DNA from: Chitinophaga cymbidii
GTDB taxonomy: Bacteria; Bacteroidota; Bacteroidia; Chitinophagales; Chitinophagaceae
Length of the DNA: 64,000 nucleotides
Reading direction: 5' to 3'
Assembly: GCF_007992715.1 (NCBI RefSeq)
Contig: NZ_BKAU01000001.1
Coordinates: 2,170,001-2,234,000 of the forward strand
The notes below the pieces were generated by a model. The model was not told the DNA's origin. It did no database searches and saw only the letters and a list, made by a program, of their open reading frames with translations. Made by a program: the position numbers and the translations under genes. Positions 60,616 to 64,000 of this stretch are shown here, one piece after another. Each line of letters opens with the position of its first letter. Position 1 is the first letter of the stretch.

Positions 60616-62805
60616 ATGGTACGATCAACAGTTATAGTAGAGGGATACGCGGTAGACCTGATCGAGGACGTAGCAACTGATTTCACGTTCTCGATCCAGG
60701 ATATACGCACACCCGACAAACGGAATACCGGCTATTCCAAGGACATCGAACTGCCCGGCACCCCGAAGAATAACGCTTTGTTCGCCCATATCTTCAGCGT
60801 AAACAGTGAAAACGACTGGACGGCGGATCAGCCGAACATCGGGTACAACTTCAATCCGAATAAGGTAGCAAAAGCCCTGGTGCTGGTTGACGGTATACAG
60901 GTATTTCGCGGGGTGATCCGGGTAAGCAGGATAACCATACGGGACGGTGAGATTAAATACCATACTAATGTGATCGGCCGACTGTCCGATATCCTGTTTT
61001 CAATGGGGGATAAGAAGTTGGGGGATATTGATTTCAGTGATATGGAGCACGACCTGAGCCCCGCCCACCTTCAGGACGTATGGAACAACCCGCAGAATTA
61101 CCGATACACCTATCCCATGATCGACTATGGCTACTCCACCGATGGTCGCCATTACCCGATCCAGAACTTTGCGCCGGCCATCTATGTAAAGGAGTACATC
61201 GACCGGATGTTTGCAGATGCGGGGTTTACCTACAATTGCCCATTTTTTCTTTCTCCTTACTTCCAGGCGCTGATCATACCCGTATCGCATAAGTTCGAGT
61301 TTACGGCGCCCGCCAATAAGGTGAAGTACCTGGAACTGCGTAGTATCAACCAGAACCTCGAAAACAACCGATCCGGCAACAACTGGCGTTTCGTTACAAT
61401 CCCTTTCGCTACGGAGACGCTGGATAAATACGGCTGGCATGTTGGCGCAAACCATGATATCGTGATCACGCAGACCACTGAAGTATCATTTCAGTTCGAT
61501 CTGAATTTCACATATAACAACTCCAAAGGCCGGGCAGCAGAGGTGTTTGTTTTGCTGAACAACGATCACGGTAACAGGCTAGTTGTGGAGACTGTACCAG
61601 CGAACGCTATCTACCGGAAAACTATTGAGATATCAAAAAGGAAGTGGGTAACGGGTAGCCGTATCACCATTGGTGTCAATATGCCTCCAAAGGGGCGTGT
61701 GTTTTTCAATACTCTGAGTAGGTGGTATGCACCATCTCCTACCGATGATAGTACCTATCCTTTGGATGTGGGTATTCCGGTAGATATGTCAGGAATGGTC
61801 AGCAAAGACATTGCACAAAAGGACTTTTTCAAGTCAATCCTCCTGATGCATAATCTGTATGTTTTCACGGACGAGAACAACGACCGGAACCTGTTCATCG
61901 TGCCCCAGGCATGGTTTTACAACAACTTCGCCGGTGACGCAGTGGACTGGACCTACAAGCTGGCGCATGACCAGCAGCAGGAGATCATACCTATGGGTGA
62001 ACTCGCGGCGCGGGAATACCTTCTCACATACAAAAAGGACACGGATTATTACAACGACCAGCGATACTTCCAGATATACGGGGAAATCTACGGCCAGAAG
62101 CAGGCCATTGCGGACAATGATTTTGAAAAGGATACACAGAAGATAGAACTGATATTCAGTCCATCCCCTCCGGTACAGAACGAAGGCAACACCCGCGTCA
62201 TGCCACACCTGTATAAAGTTGACCAGAACGAGGTAAAGCAACGCGATGCCTTCAATATCCGGATTCTGCTGTACGGTGGCCTGAAGCCGAGTAAAACCGG
62301 GTTTGGGTATGCCGATCCCTCCGCACCCTGGATACTGACCGACCTGTATGGTAATGATCTTGCCTCCTATTCACAATACCCCTATGCCGGCATGTGGGAC
62401 GATCCTGTAGCCCGGTCCAGGGATCTTTGTTTCGGTCCTCCGCAGGAAACCTTCTACACTTACCCGGATGGAACCTACCCCGATGTTGGGCTATACAGGT
62501 TTTGGTGGGAGGGCTTTATCAGTGAGATCACCAACAAGGACAGCAAGCTGTTCCGCGCCATGTTCAGGCTGACCCCCAATGATATTAATCAGCTCGATTT
62601 CAAGCGGCTGGTAAAGGTTGACAACACGTATTACAAACTGAACAAGGTTTTCGAGTTCAAGCCGCTTTCGTCAGAGCTGACGAAGGTGGAATTATTTAAA
62701 TCATCGGTGGCTGTAGAGGTAGAGCGTCCGGGCTTCCTGAAGTGGAGCGATGAAGGATACCTGCTGCACTCTGACGAATCACCGGCAAGAATCCCTCTCG
62801 CATAA
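60616..62805 (+). CDS. Large phage tail/structural protein
   Basis: 729 residues read from MVRSTVIVEGYAVDLIEDVA; GTG and TTG codons lie 6 bp and 3 bp earlier in frame. The N-terminal SIQDIRTPDKRNTGYSKDIE followed by beta-rich blocks and the repeated WF/YxxD turns suggest a baseplate hub or tail-fibre-like protein. Overlaps the next start (TAATG). Not recognised more exactly. Confidence 0.6.
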   Translation: MVRSTVIVEGYAVDLIEDVATDFTFSIQDIRTPDKRNTGYSKDIELPGTPKNNALFAHIFSVNSENDWTADQPNIGYNFNPNKVAKALVLVDGIQVFRGVIRVSRITIRDGEIKYHTNVIGRLSDILFSMGDKKLGDIDFSDMEHDLSPAHLQDVWNNPQNYRYTYPMIDYGYSTDGRHYPIQNFAPAIYVKEYIDRMFADAGFTYNCPFFLSPYFQALIIPVSHKFEFTAPANKVKYLELRSINQNLENNRSGNNWRFVTIPFATETLDKYGWHVGANHDIVITQTTEVSFQFDLNFTYNNSKGRAAEVFVLLNNDHGNRLVVETVPANAIYRKTIEISKRKWVTGSRITIGVNMPPKGRVFFNTLSRWYAPSPTDDSTYPLDVGIPVDMSGMVSKDIAQKDFFKSILLMHNLYVFTDENNDRNLFIVPQAWFYNNFAGDAVDWTYKLAHDQQQEIIPMGELAAREYLLTYKKDTDYYNDQRYFQIYGEIYGQKQAIADNDFEKDTQKIELIFSPSPPVQNEGNTRVMPHLYKVDQNEVKQRDAFNIRILLYGGLKPSKTGFGYADPSAPWILTDLYGNDLASYSQYPYAGMWDDPVARSRDLCFGPPQETFYTYPDGTYPDVGLYRFWWEGFISEITNKDSKLFRAMFRLTPNDINQLDFKRLVKVDNTYYKLNKVFEFKPLSSELTKVELFKSSVAVEVERPGFLKWSDEGYLLHSDESPARIPLA

Positions 62806-63359
62806 TGGCGGATAAAAAATTAAACCAGCTTGACCCGGCCAGTACGCTATCGGCAAACGATATAATCGGCTTGTGTCAGAACCTGAGCACCGGGGAGATG
62901 GTGTATGAAAGCCTGGGCGTGTTCAGGAGCTACGTCCTCGGCGGGGCGAATGCTGGCGCCCGGATATACTTCGTTTCCGGAGTGCCGAGTGATCTGCTCG
63001 GTGTGGACAACGACCTGGTGATCGATACCCAGGGGAAGAACTTCTATTTCAAGGAATCCGGAGCCTGGGTACTGAAAGACAACTACGGAGCCCCTGATAC
63101 CGGAATCGGTGTGAAGCGCTTCACCTCGGTATATGGATCGGACGGGCTGGCGGCCGACGGGCTTAGCTACCAGGATGATGACCTGATCGGTGGTGACGTA
63201 ACAGATGTGAGGGTAGAGGTTACGCCGCTGATCGCTGTGGAGGCATGGGGTACCACACCAGCTTTCGATGAATTTGATTTCGACGATACCACGGGCACTG
63301 TGCTATTCGGTGATCCTCTGCCTGCAGGTATGCGCATAACCATACTTTATTCCTTCTAA
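62805..63359 (+). CDS. Phage structural protein, hypothetical (184 residues)
   Basis: MADKKLNQLDPASTLSANDI is a phage-structural N-terminal pattern in Bacteroidota (an NQLxxxxxLxxxD opening), followed by strands ending IRMTILYSF-like residues. Starts in the previous stop. Function unknown. Confidence 0.55.
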   Translation: MADKKLNQLDPASTLSANDIIGLCQNLSTGEMVYESLGVFRSYVLGGANAGARIYFVSGVPSDLLGVDNDLVIDTQGKNFYFKESGAWVLKDNYGAPDTGIGVKRFTSVYGSDGLAADGLSYQDDDLIGGDVTDVRVEVTPLIAVEAWGTTPAFDEFDFDDTTGTVLFGDPLPAGMRITILYSF

Positions 63360-63360
63360 C

Positions 63361-64000
63361 ATGGCAGATGAAACAGCAAATGTAAGGGTCGGTGTCCAGG
63401 TAGACGGAGGAAAGACCGTGGGCACCTTGAAAAAGGATCTCCGGGACGCCCAGGGGGAAGCAATAGCGCTTTCCCGTGAATTTGGGGAACTGTCCCCGCA
63501 GGCTATTGCTGCAGCAAAACGAGTAGTGGAGCTGAAGGACGAAATGAACGACCTGAACGAAAGGGTGGCGCTGTTCGATCCGGGCGCAAAGTTCCAGGCC
63601 TTCGGTAACGTGGTCTCCTCGGTGTCCGCCGGCTTCACCGCTGCGCAGGGGGCGATGGCATTGTTCGGTAGCGAAAGCGAAGACCTTCAAAAGCAGCTCG
63701 TAAAGCTCCAGGGGGCGCTGGCGCTTTCGCAGGGGCTTTCCACTATTGCGGATAGCTGGAAGGATTTCCAGCGGCTCGGTGCCATCGTCCGGACACAGGT
63801 TGTCGGCGCTTTCACAACACTGAAGGGCGCTCTGGCGGCCACGGGAATTGGCGCCCTGGTGATTGCTATCGGTACACTGGTGACCAATTTCGAGGCTATT
63901 GAGAAGTGGCTGAAGAAGATTATTCCCGGCTTTGAGGGCTTCGGCGCAGTGTTCAACAAGGTAAAGGCAATTGCCTTTGGTACGTTCAACGCTATCACTG
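63361..64000 (+). CDS. Tape measure protein (5' part, cut by window)
   Basis: Open frame of 213 codons to the window edge. MADETANVRVGVQVDGGKTV, helical heptads (LKKDLRDAQGEAIALSREFG) and glycine/alanine-rich hydrophobic runs (GALAATGIGALVIAIGTLVT) are typical of tail length-determining proteins. Its place after the chaperone pair and structural genes fits. Confidence 0.85.
   Translation, partial: MADETANVRVGVQVDGGKTVGTLKKDLRDAQGEAIALSREFGELSPQAIAAAKRVVELKDEMNDLNERVALFDPGAKFQAFGNVVSSVSAGFTAAQGAMALFGSESEDLQKQLVKLQGALALSQGLSTIADSWKDFQRLGAIVRTQVVGAFTTLKGALAATGIGALVIAIGTLVTNFEAIEKWLKKIIPGFEGFGAVFNKVKAIAFGTFNAIT

Noticed and set aside
1..64000. CRISPR arrays, rRNA operons, intact tRNA genes
   Set aside because: No regularly spaced direct repeats and no rRNA-like or complete cloverleaf sequences were noticed; only tRNA 3' remnants are present.

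Overview
The window looks like a chromosome segment of a Bacteroidota bacterium, most likely a Chitinophagaceae/Chitinophaga-type organism. The reasons are a SusC/SusD pair with its own ECF sigma factor and FecR anti-sigma factor, a GH106-like rhamnosidase, TAnnTTTG-type promoter boxes, weak Shine-Dalgarno signals, and GC-rich core genes interrupted by AT-richer islands. This placement is an inference from gene content; no rRNA or intact tRNA lies in the window.

1-9.7 kb is a polysaccharide-utilisation locus: susD-like lipoprotein (cut by the window edge), susC-like TonB receptor, fecR and ECF sigma on the minus strand, and a divergent GH106-family glycosidase. 9.7-17.8 kb is one minus-strand operon encoding two exported molybdenum hydroxylases of the IorA/IorB type, each a 2Fe-2S subunit plus a molybdopterin subunit. 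Behind them come a cysteine desulfurase, an XdhC-type chaperone and a MocA-type nucleotidyltransferase, a self-contained set for making and inserting sulfurated molybdenum cofactor. 17.9-22.7 kb holds small hypothetical genes, an IS1595-family transposase and an XRE regulator. 22.8-27.4 kb is a minus-strand operon (DoxX-like, FolE, NmrA-like, SDR, AraC regulator) divergent from a second ECF sigma gene; a palindromic operator lies between them.

27.5-42.4 kb is a defence region. A class II (self-inhibited) Fic protein is followed by a 13 kb AT-richer island. The island's minus-strand operon reads vsr, C5-cytosine methyltransferase (DrmMII-like), an 846-residue DrmE-like protein, a NERD-nuclease/SF1-helicase fusion, drmA and drmB. 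I read this as a class 2 DISARM variant in which no phospholipase-D-type DrmC is visible and a NERD-helicase occupies an extra slot. The island is bordered by imperfect direct repeats and ends in a frameshifted serine recombinase.

42.5 kb to the right edge is a prophage. Its left border is marked by a tRNA-Ser 3' remnant with a tRNA terminator. The minus-strand lysogeny arm carries a serine-protease (SDH/ClpP fold), a RelE/ParE-type toxin-antitoxin pair and a repressor. A palindrome-rich immunity region follows, then a plus-strand lytic operon: Cro-like gene, small early genes, replication (DUF4373-type proteins, T7 gp4-like primase-helicase), a sigma-like protein, a glycosyltransferase/acetyltransferase/glycosyltransferase cassette, terminase, and tail genes. 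The tail genes include a G/GT-type chaperone pair with a nine-T slippery site, and the window ends inside the tape-measure gene. No portal or capsid gene is visible between terminase and tail.
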